Positions 51,348 to 60,511 are shown, numbered from the stretch's first letter. The stretch is 64,000 nt of DNA from Corallococcus interemptor (GCF_003668875.1 NZ_RAWM01000009.1:1-64000); one strand, 5' to 3'. A program made the numbers and translations. Notes: generated by a model from the sequence alone, not told the origin.

Positions 51348-53105
51348 CTACAACTGCGCGGAGTGCGCGGGGCGGGAGACCGGCTCCATGGACGCGTGCG
51401 CGGGGTGGACGACCGGCTCCTCCATGGGGGCGGGAGGCATGAGGCCCGCGCCCAGCAGCGCACCCTCGAGCGAGCCGTGCAGCCGCTTCTCGAGCAGGTG
51501 CTGCGTCAGCGGCTCCATCGCGGCCTCCAGGTGGGGCGGCACCTTCACCAGGGCCAGGTGCGAGCCTCGCACGGCGAGGAACTCCGCCAGGTACTGGAGC
51601 GTCGCCACACCGGCGGCGTCCACCAGCGACACCCGCGCCAGGTCCACGACCACCAGCTTCGCCCAGGGCGGACCCTCGACGAGGTCGTAGAGCTTCAGGT
51701 GGTTGATGAACAGGATGGGCCCGTCCACGCGCGCGACCAGCAGGTCCAGCGCCTCGGGGGCGTTGGGCGCTTCCGGCGGCTGCATGTGCAGGCCGCGCTG
51801 CAGCTGCGACACGTCCTCCACCCGCTGCACCTCCAGCCGCAAGGCGCCATGGCGCCGCACGTAGAGGAGGCTCGCCAGCGCGAGCCCGGCCCCGATGCCG
51901 GCGAACACGTTGAACACTGCAATGCCCAGCGCGGTGACGAGCACCACGCTCAACGTCGACTTGGACTGATTCCACATGGCAACAAGGCCCTCCAGATTGA
52001 GCAGGCGCACCCCCACGACCAGCAGGATGGCGGTGAGTGCGGCAATGGGGATGCGAGCCACCAGCGACGCGAGCATCGCCATGGCCACGAAGAGCCACAG
52101 GGCGTGCAGGACGGAGGCGGCGCGGGTGCGGGCACCCGCTTGAATGGACGCGCTGGCGCGCACGATGGCGCCCATCACCGGGAAGCCGCCGAACACGCCG
52201 GCCGCCATGTTCGCCAGACCCTGCCCGATGAGGTCCTGGTCCAGGTCACTGTGCGTGCGCGCACCGGTGAGCGCATCAAGAGAACTCGTCGCGAGCAGCG
52301 AGCCGAGCGACGCCAGCAGCGCGAGGCCCAGGGCCGCCGGCAGGAGGCTCGCGAAGTGCACGCCCTCGAAGGACGGCAGCGAAGGCATGGGCAGCGAGCG
52401 CGGCAGCGCGCCCACAGCGTCGTAACCCGCCCCGAGCGTGACCATCAGCACGGTGCCGAGCGTCAGCCCCACCAGCACCGCGGGGATGCGCTTGTGCACG
52501 CGGGGCAGGGCCACCATGGCCAGCGCCGTCAGGGCTCCGGCGGCGACCCCGAGCCAGCCCACGTGAGCGCCCCAGGTGCGCTGGGTCACGAGCGCCACGG
52601 CGTTCGCGTGCGTGTCCTCCACCGCGAACAGCCTGGGCAGCTGTGTGTTGAGGAGCAGGAGCCCGATGCCCACCGTGAAGCCCATCACCACCGGGCGGGG
52701 GATGAGCCGCGCGAAACGCCCGGCGCGCACGAGCCCCAGCACCACCTGGATGGCGCCCGCGAGCACCGTGGCGATGGCGAGCCCCGCGGCCCCATGCGCC
52801 GCCACGATGGCCGCGGCCAGGGGCAAGAGCGCCGCCTCCGGGCCGGTGACCTGGTAGCGGCTGCCACTGAGCAGACCGCCCACGACACCCGCCACCACAC
52901 CGGAGACAAGGCCCACGCTCGCGGGCAGGCCCGCGGCGGTCGCGAGCGCGACGTTGAGCGGCAGGGCCACGCACGCCACGCTGAGGCCTGCGGCCGCGTC
53001 GGCTGGCAGGCTGCTGGGCTTCACCATCTCGCGCCAGCTTTGGAGGAGCTCGCCCGTACGCCGGGTCGAGAAGGGTCGCTTGGAGAGAGCGGTCGTCGAA
53101 CGCAT
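51348..53105 (-). CDS. SulP-family anion transporter with STAS domain
   Basis: Transporter of 585 residues. About eleven transmembrane segments cover residues 30-430 (DAAAGLSVACVALPLNVALA at the first; 'LANMAAGVFGGFPVMGAIVR' for the SulP signature). A full STAS domain follows (about 445-555; 'GPILFINHLKLYDLV', 'LVVVDLARVSLVDAAGVATL'). The tail is Pro/Ala-rich. AAGAGG lies nine bases before the ATG used; an internal ATG at 53027 is an alternative if transcription begins at the sigma-54-like site. Substrate unknown: no carbonic anhydrase here, so sulfate or another anion is as likely as bicarbonate. Divergent from a kinase/activator pair. Confidence 0.85.
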   Translation of the reverse strand: MRSTTALSKRPFSTRRTGELLQSWREMVKPSSLPADAAAGLSVACVALPLNVALATAAGLPASVGLVSGVVAGVVGGLLSGSRYQVTGPEAALLPLAAAIVAAHGAAGLAIATVLAGAIQVVLGLVRAGRFARLIPRPVVMGFTVGIGLLLLNTQLPRLFAVEDTHANAVALVTQRTWGAHVGWLGVAAGALTALAMVALPRVHKRIPAVLVGLTLGTVLMVTLGAGYDAVGALPRSLPMPSLPSFEGVHFASLLPAALGLALLASLGSLLATSSLDALTGARTHSDLDQDLIGQGLANMAAGVFGGFPVMGAIVRASASIQAGARTRAASVLHALWLFVAMAMLASLVARIPIAALTAILLVVGVRLLNLEGLVAMWNQSKSTLSVVLVTALGIAVFNVFAGIGAGLALASLLYVRRHGALRLEVQRVEDVSQLQRGLHMQPPEAPNAPEALDLLVARVDGPILFINHLKLYDLVEGPPWAKLVVVDLARVSLVDAAGVATLQYLAEFLAVRGSHLALVKVPPHLEAAMEPLTQHLLEKRLHGSLEGALLGAGLMPPAPMEEPVVHPAHASMEPVSRPAHSAQL

Positions 53106-53120
53106 GGTGGACGGCCTCTT

Positions 53121-53135
53121 ACAGATGCCGTGCCA
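53121..53135 (-). promoter_or_regulatory. Candidate sigma-54 promoter of the second SulP gene
   Basis: Leftward strand reads TGGCACGGCATCTGTA: a perfect -24 (TGGCACG), but the -12 has CTGTA instead of TTGCA. The predicted start (about 53109) is only four bases before the annotated ATG, so either translation starts leaderless or further in, or this is not the main promoter. Confidence 0.4.
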
Positions 53136-53191
53136 CGGGCTCTCCCAGAGGGAAGCGGATGCCGCCTGTCGGTCCAGCCCTTCAGCCCTCC

Positions 53192-53209
53192 TGTCGGCTC
53201 CGGCCGACA
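53192..53209. promoter_or_regulatory. Palindromic activator-site candidate in the SulP/kinase divergent region
   Basis: TGTCGGC-N4-GCCGACA (53192-53198 and 53203-53209), centred about 91 bases upstream of the predicted SulP start. Two more CTGTCGG copies lie nearby (53166-53172 and 53210-53216). Suited to a dimeric sigma-54 activator. Confidence 0.5.
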
Positions 53210-53279
53210 CTGTCGGGACCGGCGGACGGCCGTGCGAAGGGCCGGGCCGCGCCCTCGGGCGCGCGCTAGATTGCGCGCC

Positions 53280-54776
53280 ATGTTGGTGCTTCGACTGCGC
53301 GCCCGGCTCCTGTTGTCCTACGCGGTGGTGACCGCGCTGCTGGTGGCGGCGTTCTCACAGATGGCCGTGGGCCTCATGCACACCCACGAGGTGGTGGCGA
53401 GCGTGGGGCACGAGGAACTCGCGGCCTTCGAGCGCGAGCAGCGCGTGTACGTCGCGGCCTGGGCGCTCGAGCTGGCGGTGCGGCGGGGCGTGGTGGCCTG
53501 CGAGCAGCACGAGGACAGCGCGGCCTCCGTGCACCGCGCTGTCGCCAGCGCACGCCAGGACCTCCAGACCGCGCTCGGCGCCGGCACGGAGCAGCTGGAG
53601 GCGGGCTTTCGCGCGAGCGCCCAGGACTACGTGCAGTACGCCCTGCAGCTGGAGCAGGCCGGCACCTGTGAGTCGATGCTGTCATTTCCCCTGAGGGAGC
53701 GGCGGCTGCACCTGGACGAGGTCCTGACCACGGTGTGGTCCGAGCGCACGCGGGACATGCGCCTGGCCATCCAGGCGAAGGAGGACCATGCGCGCTCCAT
53801 CGGCTCGGCGGCGCTGCGCTCCGGTGGGCTCTTCGGCCTGCTGGGCATCCTCGCCGCGGGAGTGCTCGCCCTGTCGCAGGCGCGCGCGGTGTCGAACTCG
53901 GTGGCGCTGCTCTCCACGCATGCGCGCCGCATCGGCCAGGGGGACTTCAGCCCGCTGCCTCCATTGCGCGGCCCCGAGGAGTTGCGCGCGCTCTCGCTGG
54001 ACCTGGACCGCATGCGCGGCCGCCTGGCGGAGCTGGATCAGCTCAAGAGCGCTTTCGTGGCGTCGGTGTCCCATGACCTGCGCACGCCGCTGGCCCGGGT
54101 GCGCGAGGCGCTGTCGCTGCTGGGGGATGGCAGCACGGGGCCCCTGACGACGCAGCAGGCGCGCGTGGTGAAGCTCGCCCAGGCGGCGTGCGAGCGTGAG
54201 ATCCGCATGGTGACGTCCGTGCTGGACCTGTCGCGCGTGCAGTCCGGCCAGCCGCTGCAGCGCAATGCCGGGGCCTCGGTGGAGCAGATCGTCCAGAACG
54301 TCCTCCAGGACCTCGCCTTCGAAGCGGACGAGCGCAAGGTCCAGCTGGTGTACGAACCCGCCGCGAAGCCCGTGCGCGCGCCCATGGATACCGCGCTCGT
54401 TGAACGCGCCCTGTCCAACCTGGTGAGCAACGCCATCTCCGTCTCCAGCGCGGGCAAGACGGTGCGCATCTCGTGTGAGCTGGTGGGCCGCAAGCGCCCG
54501 GGCGCCGCCAGCTCCGTGCCGGCGGTCCAGCTGTCCGTTTCGGACGAGGGCCCGGGCGTGCCCGCGCACGCGCGCGAGTGGATCTTCCGCCCCTTCGCGA
54601 GCCTGGAGGTCGGCGGGCGCCGCAGCACGGGGCTGGGCCTGACCATCGCGCGTGAGATGATCACCGCGCACGGAGGCGAGCTGTCGCTCGCGGAGACCTC
54701 CGGGCCTGGAGCCACCTTCATCTTCTGGATTCCCCTCGAGGACCCCGCGTCCCCTGGAGCCCGCCTTGACGCCTGA
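53280..54776 (+). CDS. Membrane sensor histidine kinase with HAMP domain
   Basis: Sensor kinase of 498 residues. Transmembrane segment at about 7-30, a periplasmic helical domain of ~150 residues (four-helix-bundle-like, with EHEDSAASVHRAVAS), second transmembrane segment at about 180-203, then HAMP (AVSNSVALLSTHARRIGQGD), HisKA with His265 in SHDLRTPLARV, and HATPase with NLVSNAIS, DEGPGVP and GLGLTIAREM. The ATG at 53280 is 175 bases from the divergent SulP start. A very long in-frame upstream extension is an artefact of the GC-rich antisense strand. The gene overlaps the regulator gene by 11 bases. Confidence 0.9.
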   Translation: MLVLRLRARLLLSYAVVTALLVAAFSQMAVGLMHTHEVVASVGHEELAAFEREQRVYVAAWALELAVRRGVVACEQHEDSAASVHRAVASARQDLQTALGAGTEQLEAGFRASAQDYVQYALQLEQAGTCESMLSFPLRERRLHLDEVLTTVWSERTRDMRLAIQAKEDHARSIGSAALRSGGLFGLLGILAAGVLALSQARAVSNSVALLSTHARRIGQGDFSPLPPLRGPEELRALSLDLDRMRGRLAELDQLKSAFVASVSHDLRTPLARVREALSLLGDGSTGPLTTQQARVVKLAQAACEREIRMVTSVLDLSRVQSGQPLQRNAGASVEQIVQNVLQDLAFEADERKVQLVYEPAAKPVRAPMDTALVERALSNLVSNAISVSSAGKTVRISCELVGRKRPGAASSVPAVQLSVSDEGPGVPAHAREWIFRPFASLEVGGRRSTGLGLTIAREMITAHGGELSLAETSGPGATFIFWIPLEDPASPGARLDA

Positions 54777-56193
54777 ACCCACCGGCCCGCAGCCCCACGT
54801 GCTCCTGGTGGACGATGACCTCCAGTTGGCGGAGCTCATGTCCATGCGGATGACCTCCCGCGGCTACCGCGTGACGGTGGAGGGCGAGGGCAAGGCCGCC
54901 CTGCGCAGGCTGTCGCAGGAGCGCGTGGACGCGATGGTGCTCGACCTGCGCCTGGAGGACATGGACGGCATGGACGTCCTGCGGGCCGTGCGGCAGCGGG
55001 CCCCCGAGCTGTCCGTCATCATGCTCACCGCGCACGGCTCCATCGAGACCGCGGTGCAGGCCATGCAGGAGGGCGCCTACGGCTTTCTCACCAAGCCGTT
55101 CCACGACCACGAGCTGATGCAGAAGCTCACGCACGCGCTCGAGCGCTCGCTCTTGCGCCGCGAGGTGGCCGAGCTGCGGCGGCGCATGGGCGAGGACGGT
55201 GAGCCCCTGCTCCTGGGCGTCAGCGAGGCCATCTCCCGCGTACGCGAGGTGCTTGCCCGCATCGCCCCCACGGACGCCACCGTCCTGCTCACCGGCGAGA
55301 GTGGCACCGGCAAGGAGCTGGCGGCGCGGATGCTCCACGTGCTCTCACGCCGCAACGCGGAGCGCTTCGTCGCCGTCAACTGCGGCGCACTTCCTCCGGA
55401 GCTGCTGGAGAGCGAGCTGTTCGGTCACGTGAAGGGCGCGTTCTCCGGGGCCGTGCGCGAGCGCGAGGGCCTGTTCGGCGCGGCCAACGGCGGCACGCTG
55501 TTCCTGGATGAGATTGGCGAGGCGTCCCCGTCCGTGCAGGTGAAGCTCCTGCGCGTGCTGCAGGAGCAGCGGCTCACGCGCGTGGGCGCGGACGTGGAGG
55601 AGCCCGTGGACGTGCGGGTGGTCGCCGCCACCAACCGGGACCTGTCGGAGGAGGTGGCCGCGAAGCGCTTCCGGCAGGACCTCTACTTCCGGCTGCACGT
55701 GGTGCCCATCGAGCTGCCGCCCCTGCGCGAGCGGGTTGAGGACATCCCGCTGCTCGCGCAGCTCTTCCTGGAGCGCACGGCGAACCGCTATGGCCTGCGC
55801 CCGCCGCGCCTGGCGCCCGCGACGGTGGAGCTGCTGCAGCGCTATGGCTGGCCCGGCAACGTCCGGGAGCTCATCCACGAGATGGAGGCCGCGGTGCTCC
55901 TGGCCGGCGCGGACGAACTGCAACCGCGGCATGTGCCCCGGCTGGGGCAGGCGCTGGAGCGGGCCCCCGTGGAGAGCACGCAGCTGCCTGGCGTCCCCGT
56001 CGGGACCGGGGACCTGCCCTCGCTGCGCGAGGCCCGCGACGCCTTCGAGCGCGCCTACCTCGCGGAGGCCATGCGCCGCAGCAACGGCAGCGTCAGCGCC
56101 GCGGCGCGGATGGCCGGGCGCAACCGGAGCGACTTCTACGACCTGCTCAAGCGGCACGGCCTGTCCGCCGCTGACTTCAAGGCGACCTCGTAG
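54766..56193 (+). CDS. Sigma-54-dependent response regulator (NtrC family)
   Basis: Regulator of 475 residues starting at TTG 54766 (GGAG upstream, frame overlaps the kinase stop). Receiver domain with DDD at 16-18, phospho-acceptor Asp60 and Lys in FLTKPF; AAA+ domain with [24 protein letters not shown] and the sigma-54 contact loop GAFSGA (224-229); Fis-type helix-turn-helix at the end ([20 protein letters not shown]). The loop has Ser for Thr, a common variant. It probably acts on the palindrome at 53192-53209 to activate the SulP gene. It converges and overlaps by 17 bases with the amidohydrolase gene. Confidence 0.9.
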   Translation: MTPEPTGPQPHVLLVDDDLQLAELMSMRMTSRGYRVTVEGEGKAALRRLSQERVDAMVLDLRLEDMDGMDVLRAVRQRAPELSVIMLTAHGSIETAVQAMQEGAYGFLTKPFHDHELMQKLTHALERSLLRREVAELRRRMGEDGEPLLLGVSEAISRVREVLARIAPTDATVLLTGESGTGKELAARMLHVLSRRNAERFVAVNCGALPPELLESELFGHVKGAFSGAVREREGLFGAANGGTLFLDEIGEASPSVQVKLLRVLQEQRLTRVGADVEEPVDVRVVAATNRDLSEEVAAKRFRQDLYFRLHVVPIELPPLRERVEDIPLLAQLFLERTANRYGLRPPRLAPATVELLQRYGWPGNVRELIHEMEAAVLLAGADELQPRHVPRLGQALERAPVESTQLPGVPVGTGDLPSLREARDAFERAYLAEAMRRSNGSVSAAARMAGRNRSDFYDLLKRHGLSAADFKATS

Positions 56194-57514
56194 GACGCGC
56201 GTCCAGGACCACCTGTCCGTCCTTCATCACGAAGCGGACCTGCATCAGTGCCTGGAGGTCCTTGAGCGGATCCCCCTCCACCGCGAGCAGGTCCGCGCGC
56301 TTGTCCGGAGTGAGCGAGCCCACCTGGTCCTGCATGCGCAGCAGCTCCGCGGCGTTCACGGTCGCGGCGCGCAGGATGTCCACGGGTTTGAGCCCCGCCT
56401 CGGTATAGGCGACGAACCACTTCACGCTGGCCTGGCCTCGCGTCATTCCTGGCATCACGGTGTACATGTCCGAGCCCGCGGCGATCCGGACACCCGCGGC
56501 CACCGCGCGGCGAAGGCGCTCCTGGGCCCTGGCCATGTTCTTCCTGCAGCGCTCCTTCATCTGGCGCCGGCGCTCCGCGTCGCCGGTCTGGGTATCGAAG
56601 AAGTCACACGCGTCCATCGGGCCATCCGTCGGCACCAGGAAGATGCGCTTGCGGACCATGGGGGCCAGCACGTCATCGGGGAGGGAGTACCCATGCTCGA
56701 TGGAGTCGGCGCCCGCCTGGACCGCGATGCGGATGCTCGCGTCGGTGGTGGTGTGCGCCGCCACCGGACGCTTCATGCGGTGGGCCTCCTCGACGATGAC
56801 CTTCAGCTCCTCCAACGAGAGGAGGTTGTGCCCGTTGTCGACGATGACCTTGATGCAGTCCGCGCCGTCCACCAGCGCCTGCCGCACGGCGCGCCGGGCC
56901 TCCTCCACGCCGGAGACGGTGACGTACTCCTGCTCGATGAGGGGTTGGGCCGGAGGCTGGAGCGTGGGGAACTGCCCGCCCTGGGGCGCGAGCGCGCGGG
57001 TGCAGGCGGAGATGCGCGGGCCCTGCACCCAGCCCCGCTGGATGGCGTTGCGCAGCGCCACATCGCCGTTGACCCCGGAGTTGCCCACGTCGCGCACCGT
57101 GGTGACACCGGCCTCGAGCATCTCGCGGCCCAGCTTCGCGCCCAGGAGCGCGCGCTCGGCGGTGCTGCTCTGGGCGACAGGGGTGAGGAGGCCGCCTCCT
57201 TCGTTCGACGGGTCGACGTCCAGCAGCAGATGGGAGTGCGCGTCGATGAGCCCGGGCAGCAGCGTGACGTCGCCCAGGTCGATGACCCGTGTCCCCGGGG
57301 GGATGGAGAGGCCGCTGCCCACGGCCTGGATGGTCGTGCCTTCGATGAGCACGACCGCGTCCGGAAGGAGCCGGTCGCTCTTCCCGTCGAAGAGCCGGGC
57401 GGCGCGCAGGGCGGTGCGCGTGGGCGGCGTCTGGCCCCATGACGGCAACGAGACGCAGCACAGGAGGAACGCTCCAAGGACAGTCGTCAAAAGGCGTCGG
57501 GAACGGCGGCTCAT
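56177..57514 (-). CDS. Exported metal-dependent amidohydrolase
   Basis: Amidohydrolase-superfamily protein of 445 residues, of the imidazolonepropionase/prolidase-like group. Signal peptide ends SWGQTPP. Metal ligands are visible: DAHSHLLL near residue 88, the Lys segment CIKVIVDNG, AAHTTT, IEHGYS and AGSDMYTVMPG. Family-typical sequences LLPGLIDAHSH and KRADLLAVEGDPL frame the domain. It may hydrolyse a cyclic amide or dipeptide outside the cytoplasm. The ATG at 57514 is chosen because the signal peptide starts there; the upstream extension is low complexity. Confidence 0.85.
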   Translation of the reverse strand: MSRRSRRLLTTVLGAFLLCCVSLPSWGQTPPTRTALRAARLFDGKSDRLLPDAVVLIEGTTIQAVGSGLSIPPGTRVIDLGDVTLLPGLIDAHSHLLLDVDPSNEGGGLLTPVAQSSTAERALLGAKLGREMLEAGVTTVRDVGNSGVNGDVALRNAIQRGWVQGPRISACTRALAPQGGQFPTLQPPAQPLIEQEYVTVSGVEEARRAVRQALVDGADCIKVIVDNGHNLLSLEELKVIVEEAHRMKRPVAAHTTTDASIRIAVQAGADSIEHGYSLPDDVLAPMVRKRIFLVPTDGPMDACDFFDTQTGDAERRRQMKERCRKNMARAQERLRRAVAAGVRIAAGSDMYTVMPGMTRGQASVKWFVAYTEAGLKPVDILRAATVNAAELLRMQDQVGSLTPDKRADLLAVEGDPLKDLQALMQVRFVMKDGQVVLDARPTRSP

Positions 57515-57719
57515 GATGATGGCAGCCGTACCACGAAGCCCGTGCTGTCGCCGAGTCCCAGCAGGAGCAGCTCCAGGGTCTGGCGCTCGCGCGGCGCGAG
57601 CCGCACGCCCAGGATGCGGCACATGCCGGAGCGCAGCGGAGGCGGCGGGGATAGAAAGCCGAGGCCCGTGCCGGTGTGCACGGGGCATCCGCCCGAACCG
57701 ACTCAAGGAGCCCCAGCCC

Positions 57720-58330
57720 GTGGCGAGCGAAGGCGAACAGCAGCCGGAGCAGACCTTCACCGAGGCCATTCTCGGCAAGGGGACCCTCTCCGCGAATGGG
57801 ATGAAGGGGTGGCTTCAGCTGCCCGTCAGTACGCGCGTCGTGGTGGCCACCGCCAGCTTCGCGGCCCTCCTGTTCCTGCCGTACCTGGGAGACGCACTAC
57901 GGCGAGGTGGCTCGGATGATGATCGAGCGCCGCGACTACGTGTACCCCTTCTGGGAAGGCGCGCACTTCTTCTTTCGCCGCGCGCCCGCTGTGGAGGGGG
58001 GACCTGGTGACGCTGGTGCTGCTGGCCTGCGGCGCGTACCTCGCGTTCGACGCGTTTGCTCCGCGCGCGAAGCAGAAGGCGTCACCGGGCGCCCGCGCGG
58101 TGTCGCTGCTGCTGCTGTCCGGCGCGGCCACGCTGGGCGCGGTGGCGTCGCGGGCGCAGGTGTCCGCGGAGGCGCTGCTGGGGCTGGCGTTCCTGGCGGT
58201 GGCCGGCTTCCTGGGCTGGCAGTCCTCGCGCCCGGGCATGGAGGGCCGCTCTTCGCCGCGGCCGGACCAGGTGGTGACGCCCGTGGACCGGGACATCAAC
58301 AACAAGTTCGTGCTGGTGACGGTCGATTGA
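57720..58330 (+). pseudogene. GT39-type glycosyltransferase pseudogene with two deletions/frameshifts
   Basis: Three frames join to one protein. Frame 1 from GTG 57720 gives 'STRVVVATASFAALLFLPYL'. At about 57885 it moves to frame 2, WETHYGEVARMMIERRDYVY then PFWEGAHFF, the N-terminal catalytic loop typical of ArnT/PMT-like GT39 enzymes. At about 57975 it moves to frame 3, RPLWRGDLVTLVLLACGAYL, continuing to the stop at 58328-58330. About seven codons are missing at the first join, and most of the enzyme at the second. What remains is about 200 codons with no plausible activity. A tail peptide from 58007 could still be translated. Confidence 0.7.
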
Positions 58331-58407
58331 TGCGTCTGGGATTGAGGCGCGTGGCCGGTCGTCACCGGCCGGGGTCTCCTGGCTTTGGGTGACAGGAGAT
58401 TCCCATC

Positions 58408-59034
58408 ATGCTCAGACCCCTTTCGCGTTCCGTGACCGCTGTCGCGTGTTCCCTCATCCTGTCCCTGGGCCTCACGGCTTGCGGTGATGACGACATCAGC
58501 TCCGACGAGCAGGCCCGCCGCGCGTACCTCGGGCTGGACCCGTCCGTGAGCAAGGCCCTGCAGCTGGGCTTCGCCGGCTTCAACGCCGCGTCCAGCGCGA
58601 ACATCCCGGCCCAGTCCACGGCGGGCGCCGCCTCCGGGACGCTGGTGGTCACCGGGCAGGTGGACCAGGGCAGCTCGGCCAACAAGGGCATGCGCCTGCG
58701 CATTGGCATGACCGGGTACTCCGATGGCGAGATTGCCCTGGGTGGGGACGAGGACCCGGTGAACATCACCTACGCTTCCAGCACGGACACGGCGGCGCAG
58801 CCGGAGCTCACCCTCCAGCTGCGCGACATCCCGGGCGGCACGTTCACCGGGACGCTCAAGGGGCCCTTCCAGATGACCGGGGACCTGGAGGGCAGCGTCA
58901 CCCTGGACCTCACCCTCACGGGTGAAATCGAGGACGACGGCACCGGCCAGGTCCGCCGCACGCCGGGCAGCACCCACGTGACGGGCACCGCCACGTCCGG
59001 TGACGGCGTCTACACCGTCGACGTCACGCGGTAG
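58408..59034 (+). CDS. Lipoprotein of unknown function
   Basis: Lipoprotein of 208 residues. AGGAG lies eight bases before the ATG; the signal ends LGLTACGDDD. The mature part is beta-rich and Thr/Gly-rich, with SGTLVVTGQVDQG early, 'GTFTGTLKGPFQMTGDLEG' in the middle and 'THVTGTATSGDGVYTVDV' at the end, suggesting a single beta-sandwich or beta-barrel. No cysteines after the lipid Cys. Family not recognised. Confidence 0.7.
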   Translation: MLRPLSRSVTAVACSLILSLGLTACGDDDISSDEQARRAYLGLDPSVSKALQLGFAGFNAASSANIPAQSTAGAASGTLVVTGQVDQGSSANKGMRLRIGMTGYSDGEIALGGDEDPVNITYASSTDTAAQPELTLQLRDIPGGTFTGTLKGPFQMTGDLEGSVTLDLTLTGEIEDDGTGQVRRTPGSTHVTGTATSGDGVYTVDVTR

Positions 59035-59165
59035 CGGCCCCGCCCACCGCCAGTCCGGCCCCCTGCCCGCCAGGGCAGCCGGAAGCCCGGCGGGTTGGAA
59101 TGTCGTTTCCTGAAAGTCACGAACTCCCCGTCAGGATGTCAGACGGCCTCCGTATGTTGTAGGGC

Positions 59166-59282
59166 ATGGAGGCGATGATGCAGACGATGTTGGTGTTCGT
59201 GCCGGTGGCCCTGCTGGTGGGCGCCGTGGTGATGATTCCCCGTTCCCGCCGCCGCGTGCGCCGGTGGAAGGTCCGGGCCTAG
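59166..59282 (+). CDS. Small membrane protein, 38 residues
   Basis: Short reading frame encoding MEAMMQTMLVFVPVALLVGA then VVMIPRSRRRVRRWKVRA. One transmembrane helix of about 19 residues is followed by a strongly basic tail (eight Arg/Lys in 13 residues). No clear Shine-Dalgarno is seen (GTAGGGC just upstream). The composition is that of genuine small membrane proteins or of a membrane-active peptide. It lies 78 bases before the tRNA promoter. Expression is unproven. Confidence 0.45.
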   Translation: MEAMMQTMLVFVPVALLVGAVVMIPRSRRRVRRWKVRA

Positions 59283-59359
59283 CAGGCGGATCCGCGGTCG
59301 TCGGATCCGCCCCCCGCCGAGGGGGCAGAGCGCGATTCAGGTGCCCCGAAAACAGATGC

Positions 59360-59388
59360 TTGACGGGGGCGGATGGGGACGGTACAAG
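59360..59388 (+). promoter_or_regulatory. Sigma-70-type promoter of the tRNA pair
   Basis: TTGACG (59360-59365), 17-base spacer, TACAAG (59383-59388). Predicted start near 59395, 25 bases before tRNA-Val. Confidence 0.7.
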
Positions 59389-59419
59389 CCGCCTCACTGA
59401 ATCACGGCGGGGCCGCGCA

Positions 59420-59491
59420 GGGCGGATAGCTCAGCGGTAGAGCGGCGCCCTTACAAGGCGATGGTCACAGGTTCAATCCCTGTTCCGCCCA
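59420..59491 (+). tRNA. tRNA-Val (anticodon TAC)
   Basis: Full cloverleaf: acceptor GGGCGGA with TCCGCCC, D-arm GCTC...GAGC, anticodon loop CTTACAA (anticodon TAC, valine GTA/GTG), T-arm ACAGG-TTCAATC-CCTGT, discriminator A. No CCA is encoded. Low-usage GTA codons in this GC-rich genome make it a minor isoacceptor. Confidence 0.95.
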
Positions 59492-59504
59492 TATAGATTT
59501 TTGT

Positions 59505-59581
<77 letters not shown>

Positions 59582-59586
59582 CTGAG

Positions 59587-59626
59587 AAGGGCCCGGAATC
59601 GAAAGGTTCCGGGCCCTTCGCTTTTT
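59587..59626 (+). terminator. Rho-independent terminator of the tRNA pair
   Basis: Perfect 12-bp stem AAGGGCCCGGAA (59587-59598) with TTCCGGGCCCTT (59607-59618), eight-base loop, then CGCTTTTT. Confidence 0.9.
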
Positions 59627-59662
59627 CAGCCGCCATCATGGACAGCGGCCGTCCGCGGGCCC

Positions 59663-60511
59663 TCAGGGGCTGGAGGGCGGCGGCCAGACGGTGATGGGCT
59701 TCTGCGGCTCGCCGCGCGCCTTCACCGGAGTGGCGGGCTGCTGCGCATCCCGTGGCTGTGACGCGGGGACGGCCTCTTCCGCGACGTGGGGTTTCGACGC
59801 GGGGACGGCTTCTTCCGCGACGCGCGAATCCGCCGGACGTTCCTCCGTGAAGGCCACGGGCCGCCCGCCGCACTGGAGCCTGCGCACGCTGTTGAGGGTG
59901 TTGACCCCGCGCCTTCCCGCGAACACGTCGTCCTCCCCGGGCATGAGCAGGCTGGCCCGCGCGTTCGCATCCAGGACGTCCCGGGCCGTGGGGGCGGACA
60001 CGAGGGCCCCCACGAGTCCCACCACGCCCGCGACGAGCCCGGTGACGCCAGCCACGGAGGCGGCGGTATCATTCTTGTCCACGAGCGCGACGGCCGTCCC
60101 GAGCCCCGCGGCGATTCCCCCCAGGCTCCCCAGGCTCCAGTACAGGCTGTGCCGTTGCGCGGCTTTCACGGGCTCGAGGCGCTCTTCATGTCTGCGCTGG
60201 AGCTCGGGTTCGCCCAGCCTGGCCCACAAGCCTTCGAGCGGCTCGGGTTGGTCCTTGCCCACCTTGAAGACGCCGATGCCCTCGTAGTCCTTGAAGTAAT
60301 GGACCTGGTAGTTCCCGACGCCGCTCTGGGCCCTCGCCTCGATACGGGCCGGCGCGAGGTCGTACCAGTCCTCACTCTCGCATGGCGTCCGGGGCTCTCC
60401 GTTGGGCAGCGCCAGGGAGCGCCCGATCCGGGCAGGCCTTGGCGTCCCGCAGCCCACCAGCACGGTGCATCCGCAGCAGACAAACACTCCAATGATGCGT
60501 TTCACAGTCAC
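59663..60511 (-). CDS. Lipoprotein with glycine/alanine hydrophobic hairpin and Pro-rich tail
   Basis: Lipoprotein of 282 residues. The start is GTG (60511, or GTG at 60505); the signal ends TVLVGCG. Residues 125-175 hold a pair of hydrophobic, glycine-rich stretches (LGGIAAGLGTAVALVD and VTGLVAGVVGLVGALVSAP). The C-terminus has a repeated AEEAVPAS unit (AEEAVPASKPHVAEEAVPAS) and proline-rich end. No family recognised; an envelope role is inferred from the lipoprotein signal. Confidence 0.68.
   Translation of the reverse strand: MTVKRIIGVFVCCGCTVLVGCGTPRPARIGRSLALPNGEPRTPCESEDWYDLAPARIEARAQSGVGNYQVHYFKDYEGIGVFKVGKDQPEPLEGLWARLGEPELQRRHEERLEPVKAAQRHSLYWSLGSLGGIAAGLGTAVALVDKNDTAASVAGVTGLVAGVVGLVGALVSAPTARDVLDANARASLLMPGEDDVFAGRRGVNTLNSVRRLQCGGRPVAFTEERPADSRVAEEAVPASKPHVAEEAVPASQPRDAQQPATPVKARGEPQKPITVWPPPSSP

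Noticed and set aside
50598-53279. Long in-frame upstream extension of the sensor kinase at 53280
   Set aside because: It is antisense to SulP and the unknown 756-residue gene. The kinase signal anchor begins at 53280.
59063-59078. Short hairpin CTGCCC-GCCA-GGGCAG after the lipoprotein gene
   Set aside because: Only six pairs and no T-run; too weak to call a terminator.
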